A stretch of DNA of 64,000 bases from an uncultured Atopobiaceae bacterium (GTDB taxonomy: Bacteria; Actinomycetota; Coriobacteriia; Coriobacteriales; Atopobiaceae). Where the stretch lies: contig CALUHH010000008.1 of assembly GCA_944320385.1 (NCBI GenBank), positions 1-64,000 on the forward strand, given 5' to 3'. The notes beneath the pieces were generated by a model. That model searched no databases, was not told the origin of the DNA, and saw only the letters and a program-made list of their open reading frames with translations. Below, piece by piece: positions 46,111 through 53,717 of the stretch. How positions within the stretch are numbered: position 1 is the first letter of the stretch; each line of letters begins with the position of its first letter. The translations under genes and the position numbers were made by a program.

Positions 46111-46771
46111 CCGCGCGCCCCCTCTTGGGCACGTTGTCCCAGCCCTGCCGCTCGCGCGCATGCCACCAGTCGCGAATCTCCTGGTCGAAGACGTCGGCGG
46201 TGTGGATGTTGTTGAAGACGAAGCTGCTGTGCGCCTTGATGTAGGCCTCGGTGGGCTGCTGATGGAGCCTGCGGTCGAAGTCGCGGGGGTCCATGCCGCG
46301 CTGGGCAGCTCGGGCGCGACGGGCGGGCGCGGGGCACACGACGCCGATGATCTCGTCGGCCATGTCGAACGAGCCGCGCATGCGGTCGAGCAGCGGGACC
46401 TCGACGACCACGATCTTCTCGGCCGCCTCCGGGTTCTTCTCCCGCTCCGCACGCTCCTGCTCGGCGAGCTCGGCCACGCGGGCGCGCAGCAGCTCGTCGA
46501 TCAGCGGCAGCTCGATCTCCTCGAGCGTGACCGTGCGCTCGGTGGTGGCGAAGGCGCGCTCGGCGAGCAGCTCGCGCTTCACGCCGCCCACGGGGTTGAT
46601 GACGTCGTCGCCGAATGCCTCCTTGATCTGCGGCAGGATAGGCGATCCCGGAGCCAGCGCCTCGCGCGAGAGGTCGTCGAGGTCGATCCTCACGGCGCCG
46701 AGCTCCTCGAAGACGCGCGCGACGGTCGACTTTCCGGACGCGATCCCGCCCGCCAGATAGATAACGTGCAT
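46097..46771 (-). CDS. coaE: Dephospho-CoA kinase (CoaE)
   Basis: A 224-residue P-loop kinase for the last step of coenzyme A synthesis. Walker A is LAGGIASGKSTVARVFEELG, then the substrate-binding IDLDDLSREAL and VVEVPLLDR. The middle contains an unusual glutamate-rich stretch AEQERAEREKNPEAAEKIV, not usual for CoaE, making the protein slightly longer than average. ATG 46771 follows AAGGGAGATTTC. The transglycosylase gene starts inside its 3' end. Confidence 0.9.
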   Translation of the reverse strand: MHVIYLAGGIASGKSTVARVFEELGAVRIDLDDLSREALAPGSPILPQIKEAFGDDVINPVGGVKRELLAERAFATTERTVTLEEIELPLIDELLRARVAELAEQERAEREKNPEAAEKIVVVEVPLLDRMRGSFDMADEIIGVVCPAPARRARAAQRGMDPRDFDRRLHQQPTEAYIKAHSSFVFNNIHTADVFDQEIRDWWHARERQGWDNVPKRGRAGAQA

Positions 46772-46822
46772 GAAATCTCCCTTCGTTTCAGCACCGTCTA
46801 TCATCGCACATGCGCGGGCGGG

Positions 46823-46981
46823 GCGGGTCAACATACCTCATCTGCTCAAACAGTTTGCTTCGCAAGAACTCGCATCTGAGGTATGTTGACCCGCCTCGTC
46901 GCAGAGGCGCGCCCGACATAGCTTCATCCGCGAGTTCTTGCGAAGCAAGCTGTCTGAGCGGGGAAGGTATGTCGGGCGCGC
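46823..46981. repeat. Nested double palindrome between coaE and an ABC ATPase gene
   Basis: Element one: GCGGGTCAACATACCTCA (46823-46840) pairs with its exact complement at 46877-46894. Element two: GCGCGCCCGACATA (46907-46920) pairs with 46968-46981. Their inner parts (TTTGCTTCGCAAGAACTCGC and its near complement) are inverted relative to each other, so a larger fold is also possible. The right end touches the stop of the ATPase gene. Confidence 0.85.
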
Positions 46982-47604
46982 TACGCGGGGAAGATGAGGC
47001 CGTCGCGGACCGTCCAGAGGACGGGGTCGGGCAGGAGGTCCTTCTCGCGCGGGTCGTGGGTGACCCAGAGGACGGTCTTGCCCGCGAGAAGCGGCGTGAC
47101 GTAGTCCATGACTTGCGCCACGGTCTTCTCGTCCATGCCCTTGAGGGGCTCGTCGAAGAGGAGCGCGTCAGCGTCGGCGAGGACGCAGCGCAAGATGGCC
47201 ACGCGCCGGCGCTGGCCGCCGGAGAGGTCGCGGACGGGGCGGGAGTCGACGGGCAGCCCCACTGCGACGAGGGCGGCGCGCTCACGGGCGAGAAACGCCT
47301 CGAGGTCGGCGCCGCGCAGGCGCGCGTGCGGCAGGCGGACGTTGGCCGTGGCGGTGAGATTGTCGAGCAGGCGGTCGTCCTGGAAGGTCATCGCCAGGCG
47401 CGCGTCCGCGGGTCGCACGACCTCGCCCGCGTCCGGCGTCTCGAGCCCGGCCAGGAGGCGCAGCACCGTGGTCTTGCCAGCGCCCGAGGGGCCCATGAGC
47501 ACATGGGCGCGCCCCGCCTCGAAGCGCGCGGACGCGCCCGCGAGGACCGAGAGCTCCCCGTAGTTCTTCTCGACCCTGCGCAGCTCGAAGGCTCCCCCGC
47601 TCAT
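46981..47604 (-). CDS. ABC transporter ATP-binding protein (SsuB/ThiZ-like)
   Basis: A 207-residue ATPase. Walker A MGPSGAGKTTVLRLLAG, Q-loop MTFQDDRLLDNLTA, signature LSGGQRRRVAILRCVL and Walker B ALLFDEPLKGMDEKT are intact. It is shorter than most, without an extra C-terminal domain. ATG overlaps the permease stop (ATGA). With the permease and lipoprotein it forms a three-gene importer for a small organic substrate such as a sulfonate or a thiamine precursor; the exact substrate cannot be read here. Confidence 0.9.
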   Translation of the reverse strand: MSGGAFELRRVEKNYGELSVLAGASARFEAGRAHVLMGPSGAGKTTVLRLLAGLETPDAGEVVRPADARLAMTFQDDRLLDNLTATANVRLPHARLRGADLEAFLARERAALVAVGLPVDSRPVRDLSGGQRRRVAILRCVLADADALLFDEPLKGMDEKTVAQVMDYVTPLLAGKTVLWVTHDPREKDLLPDPVLWTVRDGLIFPA

Positions 47605-48392
47605 GGCCGCGCCTCCCAGCGGCGCAGGGCGGCGCCGAGAGCGCGGTCCACCACGGCGGACAGTGCGGCCGACACCACGACGATCGCGACGGTCCACGCG
47701 AACAGGCTCGGGGTGTCGAGGTAGACCTTGGCGTCGTAGAGGTGCTCGCCGATCGTGAGGTCGGGAAGGCCGATGACCTCGGCCGCGATGCCCGCCTTCC
47801 ACGAGAGGCCGAGCGCGAGCGACACGGCAGCCCGGAAGTACGGCAGCACGCGCGCGAGGTAGACGAGGCGCACGCGGTCGAGTCCGGTGAGCCCGAAGAC
47901 GTCGGCCATCTCGAGCAGGCCCGCGTCGGTCTGGGCGATGCCCTCGCAGACGTTGGTATAGACGATCGGCAGCGCCATTATCCAGGCGATGACCACCGAG
48001 AGGTTGCTCGAGGAGACCCACAGCAGCACGAGGATCACGAAGGACGCCACGGGGACGGCCTTGAGGGCGCCCATCACCGGGGCGAGCAGCGCGCGCACGA
48101 CGGGAAGCCGGCTCGCCGCAGCGGCGAGCGCGACGCCGCTCGCGACGCCGCCGACAAACCCCGCCCCGATGCGGCCGAGCGAGGTCGCGACCGACGCCCA
48201 GAACTCCCCCGTCCCCACGAGCTCCACAAGCCGGGCCAGCACCTCGAGCGGGCCCACGAGGATGATGCGGGCGTCGACGACCCAGGCGACGAGCTGCCAC
48301 GCCACGAGCCAGAACGCCACGGCAAGCAGGCGGGCGCCCCAGGTCCCGAGGCGCCCGCCGGTCTCATGGCTCTTGTCGGCAGACCTGGGCAC
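47601..48392 (-). CDS. ABC transporter permease (SsuC/ThiX-like)
   Basis: A 263-residue inner-membrane permease with about six helices. The coupling segment is VFGLTGLDRVRLVYLARVLPYF, followed by GLSWKAGIAAEVIGLP, typical of the nitrate/sulfonate/taurine group. GTG 48392 overlaps the lipoprotein stop as TAGTG; GGTGCC upstream is a weak site. It is coupled to both neighbours. Confidence 0.88.
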   Translation of the reverse strand: MPRSADKSHETGGRLGTWGARLLAVAFWLVAWQLVAWVVDARIILVGPLEVLARLVELVGTGEFWASVATSLGRIGAGFVGGVASGVALAAAASRLPVVRALLAPVMGALKAVPVASFVILVLLWVSSSNLSVVIAWIMALPIVYTNVCEGIAQTDAGLLEMADVFGLTGLDRVRLVYLARVLPYFRAAVSLALGLSWKAGIAAEVIGLPDLTIGEHLYDAKVYLDTPSLFAWTVAIVVVSAALSAVVDRALGAALRRWEARP

Positions 48393-49441
48393 TAGGCACC
48401 GTAGTAGAAGTCGTCGCCCGGGACGGCGCCGCCCACGGCCTGCGGGTTCTGCTCGGCCAGGACGTCGAGGTAGCCCGCGAGCTTCTCGGCCATCTCGTCG
48501 CCGGTGATGCAGACGATGTTGCACTCCGGGATGGCCTTCTGGGCGACCTGCGCGGCCACGATGTCGTAGTCCCCCACGAGCTGGGCGGCCTCGTCCACGT
48601 TGTCGTTCACAAAGTCGACGGACTCGGCGTAGTGCGCGAGGAACGCGTCGACCGCGGCGGGGTTCTCGTCGGCGAAGGCGGCGCGCACGATGGCGACGCC
48701 GGTGATCATGGAGCTCTGCTCGTCACCGGTCTGGACGGCGTCCCACTCCTCGGTGAGGTCGAGCGCCACGCGGATCTGGTCGTTCTGCGCCTGGGCGGTG
48801 GTCACGAAGGGCTGGGGCAGCATGGCAACGGCCGGCCCGGAGGACGTCGCGAGCGCCTGCACGCACTCGGCGTGCTCGCTCTTCCACTCGATCTGCACGT
48901 CCTCGCCCACCGTGAGGCCGTTCTTCTCGAGCACGTACTGCAGGCCGTACTCGGGCGTGGAGCCCTTGCCGGAGGAGTAGATGGTCTTGCCCTTGAGGTC
49001 GGCCACGCTGTGCACCGTGTCGCCGAGCTCGCAGATGTAGAGCACGCCGAGGGTGTTGATGGCGATGGAGCGCACGCCCTTCTCGGTCTTGTTGTAGAGG
49101 ACCGAGGCGAGGTTGGCGGGCACCGCGGCAATGTCCACGTCGCCCTTGGCGATGAGCGGCGTCACCTCGTCCGGCGAGGCCACGATGTCGAAGGAGTAGT
49201 CGTTGTCCGCGAGGTTGCCGTTGTCGACCTCGCTCATGAAGCGCACCAGACCCATGGCGGTGGGGCCCTTGAGGGCGACGGCACGCACCGCGACGGGCTC
49301 GGCGGGCTGATCGTCGGCGGCGGGCTCGTCGGCGGCGGGCTCGTCCTCGGCGGCGGGCTCGCTTGCGCCGTTGCAGGCGGCAAGTGCGAACGTCGCGGCT
49401 CCGGCGCCGGCGACCGTCAGGAACTTCCTTCTGTCGAGCAT
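48392..49441 (-). CDS. Solute-binding lipoprotein (NMT1/SsuA-like)
   Basis: A 349-residue extracytoplasmic binding protein. The N-terminus LDRRKFLTVAGAGAATFALAAC has a twin-arginine and a lipobox. A repeated acidic Pro/Ala linker (EPAADEPAADDQPAEP) follows. VALKGPTAMGLVRFM, GDVDIAAVPANLASVL and GKTIYSSGKGSTPEYGL belong to the NMT1/SsuA-like class II fold. No thiamine riboswitch was seen in the 87 bp upstream. Substrate unknown. Confidence 0.88.
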   Translation of the reverse strand: MLDRRKFLTVAGAGAATFALAACNGASEPAAEDEPAADEPAADDQPAEPVAVRAVALKGPTAMGLVRFMSEVDNGNLADNDYSFDIVASPDEVTPLIAKGDVDIAAVPANLASVLYNKTEKGVRSIAINTLGVLYICELGDTVHSVADLKGKTIYSSGKGSTPEYGLQYVLEKNGLTVGEDVQIEWKSEHAECVQALATSSGPAVAMLPQPFVTTAQAQNDQIRVALDLTEEWDAVQTGDEQSSMITGVAIVRAAFADENPAAVDAFLAHYAESVDFVNDNVDEAAQLVGDYDIVAAQVAQKAIPECNIVCITGDEMAEKLAGYLDVLAEQNPQAVGGAVPGDDFYYGA

Positions 49442-49528
49442 GAGAAAACCTCCCTGTGCGCGCTGTTCAGATGGAACAACGATAGCACCGGGAGGCTGCT
49501 CTCCGTCCGAGCCTTCTGCGAGCGGCAG

Positions 49529-49939
49529 CTACGACCTGACCTCGAACTTGGTCTTGCAGCGCGGGCAGGTGACGCGGAGCTTGCCCTTGCCGCGCGGCAC
49601 GCGCACCCGCTGCTTGCACGAGGCGCACTTCACGTGCTTGTAGGTGCGTAGCTCGGCCCAGGCGGCGCGGGGGTTTTGGACCCACGGGCGCGCGGGGCCG
49701 AGCGCCTTGAGGAAGGCCTCGTTCTCGCGGGCGCGGGCGCCAAGGTTCTTGGACTGGATGCGGAACATCGAGTAGACGATCAGTGCGAGCGCGACCCACC
49801 CGAGCCAGCTCACGCGTGCGAAGAGGTTCACGATAACGACGACGATCGCGAGGTTCATCGAGAAGACCGCGAGGTCGTCAGGGCCCTGCCTACCTCGAAG
49901 CCACTCCATCAGCCTGCGCTGCCAGTCACCCGATGCCAT
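49529..49939 (-). CDS. Small membrane protein with C-terminal zinc ribbon
   Basis: A 136-residue protein with two membrane helices (about 24-41 and 44-60) and a C-terminal zinc ribbon, CASCKQRVRVPRGKGK then VTCPRCKTKF, facing the cytoplasm by the positive-inside rule. The basic loop between the CxxC pairs suggests nucleic-acid or protein contact. Conserved architecture in actinobacteria, function unknown. Single gene. Confidence 0.8.
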   Translation of the reverse strand: MASGDWQRRLMEWLRGRQGPDDLAVFSMNLAIVVVIVNLFARVSWLGWVALALIVYSMFRIQSKNLGARARENEAFLKALGPARPWVQNPRAAWAELRTYKHVKCASCKQRVRVPRGKGKLRVTCPRCKTKFEVRS

Positions 49940-50002
49940 GCTCTCCCCTTCTCGTTGCGCTTAACTCTGAACTCATACCCGTTTGCCCTGCCTCGTATGC
50001 AC

Positions 50003-50100
50003 GGGACGGCTACCCCGTGGGACGGTTACCCCGGAGGTTTCTGTCCCACCAGCGGGACAGAAACCTCCGGGGTAACCGTCCCACCCGGGGTAGCCGTCCC
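50003..50100. repeat. 98-bp palindromic element related to the 66-bp coding palindrome
   Basis: GGGACGGCTACCCCG starts the left arm and its complement ends the right arm. Inside, GGTTACCCCGGAGGTTTC matches the core of the element at 15993-16058. Arms pair almost fully (2-nt difference) around ACCAGC. It fills the gap between the zinc-ribbon gene and the M42 peptidase. Confidence 0.88.
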
Positions 50101-50131
50101 AGCACGCAGGCGAGAAGGGCGCGCCGACGCG

Positions 50132-51187
50132 CTAGCGCCCGCAGCCCATGACGTAGGCGCGCGCGAGCCGCTCGGTCTCGACGAGCGCGTCCACGTGGCA
50201 GCGCTCGCGGCCGTGCGAGTTCATGCAGGCCATGCCGAAGGCGCCGGCGGCGAGGTCGTTGCCGTGCAGGGCGGCGGCGTTGGCGTCGGTGGAGTAGTGG
50301 AAGCAGACCTGGGTGTTCCAGCGCCCGGGCGTGCAGGCGTCACGCGCGCACGCGATCAACGTGTTGGTGAGGTCCCAGTCGTAGGGGCCCTTCGCGTCGG
50401 AGCAGATCACGCCCACGGAGTGCTCGTTCGAGCCCGCGTAGTCCGGGCCGATGAGCGTGATGTCCACGGCCACGTACTCCGCGACCTCGTCGGGCACCCA
50501 CGAGCCGCCGCGGCCGATCTCCTCGTAGATCGGGAAGGCAAAGAGGGTGTCAAAGGCCGGGCGCTCCCCCGTCTGCGCAAGCCAGCGCAGCACGTCGAGA
50601 AGAACGGCGACGGCCGCCTTGTCGTCGATGTGGCGGCTGATGACGTAGCCGTTGTCGAAGCGCTCGAAGTGAGGGTCGATGCCCACGATGGCGCCCTCGG
50701 TGACGCCGAGCGCGCGAGCGTCACCGGCACTGGCTACGTCCGCCACGAGGCTCACGGCCATGGTGTCCTCGGTGCGCTCGCGCGACCGCGCGTCGTCGAA
50801 GACGTGCGTGGAGTGGTGGTCGCAGATGACCTGGCCGGCAACCGCGCGGCCGTCGCGGCAGTGCACGAGGCAGGTCTCGCCCTCGATGCTGTGGTAGTTG
50901 ATGCCGCCGAGCTGGCGGACGCGCAGGGTGCCGTCGTCGTTGATGCCGCGCACGACGAGCCCGATCGTGTCGAGGTGGGCGCCCAGGCACACGACCTTCT
51001 CGGAACTCTTGCCGCAGACGCGCACGTAGGCCGTGGCGTTGTTGTCCACGGTCATCTCGTAGCCCATCTCGGCGAGCTCCGCGCGCAGCCATTCGTGGAT
51101 CTCGGGATAGTAGCCGACGGGGCTCTCCACCTCAACGCACGCGCGCAGCGTGTCGAGCAGACGGTCCTTGTCGATGTCGTAAGCCAT
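50132..51187 (-). CDS. M42-family metallo-aminopeptidase
   Basis: A 351-residue dinuclear-zinc peptidase of the glutamyl aminopeptidase/endoglucanase M group. Metal ligands are in LGAHLDTIG, ISRHIDDKAAVA, the Glu pair in FPIYEEIGRGG, VAVDITLIGPD, and the late His in CMNSHGRER. Usual length. Cytoplasmic and likely cleaves short peptides. ATG 51187 follows GAGGAGGTCGCC. It lies between two palindromic regions. Confidence 0.9.
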   Translation of the reverse strand: MAYDIDKDRLLDTLRACVEVESPVGYYPEIHEWLRAELAEMGYEMTVDNNATAYVRVCGKSSEKVVCLGAHLDTIGLVVRGINDDGTLRVRQLGGINYHSIEGETCLVHCRDGRAVAGQVICDHHSTHVFDDARSRERTEDTMAVSLVADVASAGDARALGVTEGAIVGIDPHFERFDNGYVISRHIDDKAAVAVLLDVLRWLAQTGERPAFDTLFAFPIYEEIGRGGSWVPDEVAEYVAVDITLIGPDYAGSNEHSVGVICSDAKGPYDWDLTNTLIACARDACTPGRWNTQVCFHYSTDANAAALHGNDLAAGAFGMACMNSHGRERCHVDALVETERLARAYVMGCGR

Positions 51188-51205
51188 GGCGACCTCCTCG
51201 ATGGC

Positions 51206-51276
51206 TCTGTTAATTGGGGACAGTCCCCAATTAACAGAAATCTTTTATGTGAATTGGGGACTGTCCCCAATTAACA
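51206..51276. repeat. Two GGGGAC-W-GTCCCC palindromes in tandem
   Basis: The first (51206-51236) has perfect 15-bp arms around A and reads CTGTTAATTGGGGAC. The second keeps 10-bp arms around T (51251-51271) plus a downstream AACAG. They match the element at the hisD/hisC junction. They lie between the M42 gene and the rpsA stop and may act as a terminator for rpsA. Confidence 0.85.
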
Positions 51277-51327
51277 GAAGGGGCCGCCCCGAAGGACGAC
51301 CCCAGCAGATCGAATGAAGCGGAGGAG

Positions 51328-52533
51328 TTACTCCTCGGTGACCTCAGCCTCGGTCTCGACCTCAGCCTCGACCTCGGGCTCCTCGGCCGGCTTGTCGCTC
51401 TCGGGGAGCGGCTTGACCTCGACCTCGGTGCCGAGGGTCTCGGCGGCGGCCTTCATGGACAGGGAGATGCGACGACGGTCGAGGTCGATCTCCATGACCT
51501 TCACCTGGACGGTGTCGCCCACGGCGCAGACCTGAGACGGCTGGTCGACGTGCTGCTTGGCCATCTCGGAGATGTGCACGAGGCCCTCCACGCCCTCGCC
51601 GAGGTCGACGAACGCGCCAAAGGTGACGAGCTTGGTGACGGTGCCCTCGACGATGGCGTCGACGGGGTACTTCTTGACGAGGGAGCGCCAGGGATCCTCG
51701 GTGGTCTGCTTGAGACCGAGGGAGATGCGCTCGCGGTTGAGGTCGACGTCGAGCACCTGGACCTCGACCTCCTGGCCGACCTTGACGACCTCGGAGGGGT
51801 GGTTGACGTGGTTCCAGGAGAGCTCGGAGATGTGCACGAGGCCGTCGATGCCGCCGAGGTCGACGAAGGCGCCGAAGTCGACGATCGAGGAGACGGTGCC
51901 CTTGAGGCGCATGCCGACCTGGAGCTTGGAGAGGATCTCCTGGCGCTCGGCCTTGCGGGCCTCCTCGAGGACGACGCGACGGGAGAGGACGACGTTGTTG
52001 CGGTTGCGGTCCATCTCGATGACGCGGGCCTCGATGCGGGTGCCGAGGTAGGCGTTGAGGTCCTTGACGCGACGGAGGTCGACGAGGGAGGCGGGCAGGA
52101 AGCCGCGCAGGCCGATGTCGAGGATCAGGCCGCCCTTGACGACCTCGATGACCTCGCCCTCGACGGTCTCGCCGGAGTTGAACTTCTCCTCGACGGCGTT
52201 CCAGGCGCGCTCGTACTCGGCACGCTTCTTGGAGAGGACCAGGCGGCCCTCCTTGTCCTCCTTCTGGAGAACGAGCGCCTCGATCTCGTCACCCATGGCG
52301 ACGACGTCAGCCGGGTTGACGTCCTTGCGGATGGAGAGCTCGCGGGACGGGATGACGCCCTCGGACTTGTAGCCGATGTCAAGCAGGACCTCGTCGCGCT
52401 CGAGCTTCACGACGGTGCCGGTGACGAGATCGCCCTCGTCGAAGTCGGTCACGGTGCCGTCGATGAGGTTGTTCATCTCCTCGTCGGAGATGTCATCCAG
52501 CGCAAAGATGGACGAGTTCTGAATCTCACTCAA
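51328..52533 (-). CDS. rpsA: 30S ribosomal protein S1 (RpsA)
   Basis: A 401-residue protein with four S1 RNA-binding domains at about 36-105, 120-186, 206-275 and 291-361 (DRDEVLLDIGYKSEGVIP; GGLILDIGLRGFLPASLV; DFGAFVDLGGIDGLVHISELSW; TFGAFVDLGEGVEGLVHISEM). An acidic tail rich in Glu ends it. No ATG fits; TTG 52533 with AAGGGG 8 nt upstream is chosen. It helps load mRNA on the ribosome. The 240 bp between it and the divergent HAD gene hold its promoter; I could not pick it with confidence. Confidence 0.94.
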   Translation of the reverse strand: MSEIQNSSIFALDDISDEEMNNLIDGTVTDFDEGDLVTGTVVKLERDEVLLDIGYKSEGVIPSRELSIRKDVNPADVVAMGDEIEALVLQKEDKEGRLVLSKKRAEYERAWNAVEEKFNSGETVEGEVIEVVKGGLILDIGLRGFLPASLVDLRRVKDLNAYLGTRIEARVIEMDRNRNNVVLSRRVVLEEARKAERQEILSKLQVGMRLKGTVSSIVDFGAFVDLGGIDGLVHISELSWNHVNHPSEVVKVGQEVEVQVLDVDLNRERISLGLKQTTEDPWRSLVKKYPVDAIVEGTVTKLVTFGAFVDLGEGVEGLVHISEMAKQHVDQPSQVCAVGDTVQVKVMEIDLDRRRISLSMKAAAETLGTEVEVKPLPESDKPAEEPEVEAEVETEAEVTEE

Positions 52534-52772
52534 AGGTGGACCCCTTTCGAACAACGGGGCCCCGGTCGTCATGGTCGCTGCCTGCAGTGCCTAGAATCGT
52601 GGCGTCTACGTGGAAACTTACATGCTCTCGGGGGCCGACAGATACGTTTGTGCGGGCCCTGTGCCCACACGGAGGATAGAGTAGCGTTTTTCACGTGTGT
52701 ATTTCAAGCGCCGCAGATGGGTATTTATTATTTTCTCGGAAGGAACGTTTTCGACGCGCGAAGGGGGCGGCC

Positions 52773-53510
52773 GTGATCAAGGCGGTTCTGTTCGACCTGG
52801 ACGACACGCTGCTGCGGCTCAACCTCACGGCGTTCATCGCCCGCTACGTCGCGGGGGCCGCGCGCCTGCTCGGCCAGGCGGCGCGCACGAGCCCCGCCGC
52901 GCTCGCCGTGCCCTTCATGCGCGGGTTTCTCGCCATGGACGCGCAGGACCGCCAGGACTCCCTCACCAACGAGCAGCTCTACAACCAGACGTTCTTCTCG
53001 GCCTGCGGCATCCCGCTCGACGACCCGGCGATCCACGACCTCGTTGACTACTACGAGCGCGAGGTCGTGCCCGGCTTTGCCGGCGGCGTCGTGGGGGCCC
53101 GCCCCGTCGAGGGCGCGCGCGAGGCCGTCGACGCCGTGTGGTCGGAGGGGCTCACCTGCGCGCTCGCGACCAACCCGACCTTCTCGCTCGCCTGCGACCG
53201 CGCCCGCATGGGCTGGGCCGGCGTGGACGTGGACGACTTCGCGCTCGTGTCGACCTACTCCAACTCCACGCGCTGCAAGCCGAGCGTGCGCTACTACCAG
53301 GAGTTTGCCAACCAGCTGGGCGTGAGGCTCGAGGAGTGCCTCATGGTGGGCAACGACGCCCACCGCGACATCGTCCGCCCCGACTGCGGGCTGCGCACCG
53401 CCTACGTCGGCCACGGTCGGCCGCGGGGCGCCGTCTGGCGCGGCCCGATGGCGCAGCTCGCCCGCGAGCTGCCCCAGGTCGTGGCGCGCCTCAACGAGGC
53501 CGACGCGTAG
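52773..53510 (+). CDS. HAD-superfamily phosphatase
   Basis: A 245-residue hydrolase. The nucleophile motif is LFDLDDTLLRLN, motif II ALATNP, the lysine of motif III in RCKPSVRYYQEF and motif IV MVGNDAHRDI. A helical cap lies at about 20-100. Substrate unknown; it could supply general phosphatase activity. GTG 52773 is preceded by GAAGGGGGCGGCC. A strong inverted CGAGAAGAAC pair follows the stop. Confidence 0.87.
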   Translation: MIKAVLFDLDDTLLRLNLTAFIARYVAGAARLLGQAARTSPAALAVPFMRGFLAMDAQDRQDSLTNEQLYNQTFFSACGIPLDDPAIHDLVDYYEREVVPGFAGGVVGARPVEGAREAVDAVWSEGLTCALATNPTFSLACDRARMGWAGVDVDDFALVSTYSNSTRCKPSVRYYQEFANQLGVRLEECLMVGNDAHRDIVRPDCGLRTAYVGHGRPRGAVWRGPMAQLARELPQVVARLNEADA

Positions 53511-53546
53511 GGCGAGAAGAACCCGGGCTCGCGGGTTCTTCTCGCC
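53511..53546 (+). terminator. Terminator-like hairpin made of an inverted CGAGAAGAAC pair
   Basis: GGCGAGAAGAACCCG and its exact complement (53532-53546) form a 15-bp stem with a 6-nt loop, starting 1 bp after the HAD stop. No T-run follows. Confidence 0.75.
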
Positions 53547-53567
53547 CCGGCCTGCCCTCACCGCCCA

Positions 53568-53687
53568 GGTGCGAGAATCCCGCCATATGCGTGTCCCGGT
53601 GCCGAAATCCGGCCATATGCGCGTCCACGGAACCAAAAAGGCCGCATCTGCGTACGGGCGACACGCAGATGCGGCGATTTAGGCACC
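53568..53687. repeat. Family-2 array: three direct and one inverted 30-bp unit
   Basis: Direct units start at 53568, 53598 and 53629 (the third shifted by 1 bp and diverged). One inverted unit ends at 53687. The 59-bp central distance is kept. The array sits between two converging genes, HAD and glutamine synthetase. Confidence 0.82.
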
Positions 53688-53717
53688 AGGGCGAACCGGG
53701 AGGACGCTGCCGAGCGG

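Noticed and set aside
49442-49528. Thiamine (TPP) riboswitch before the ABC lipoprotein gene
   Set aside because: The 87-bp gap lacks the conserved CUGAGA core and is too short for the full element.
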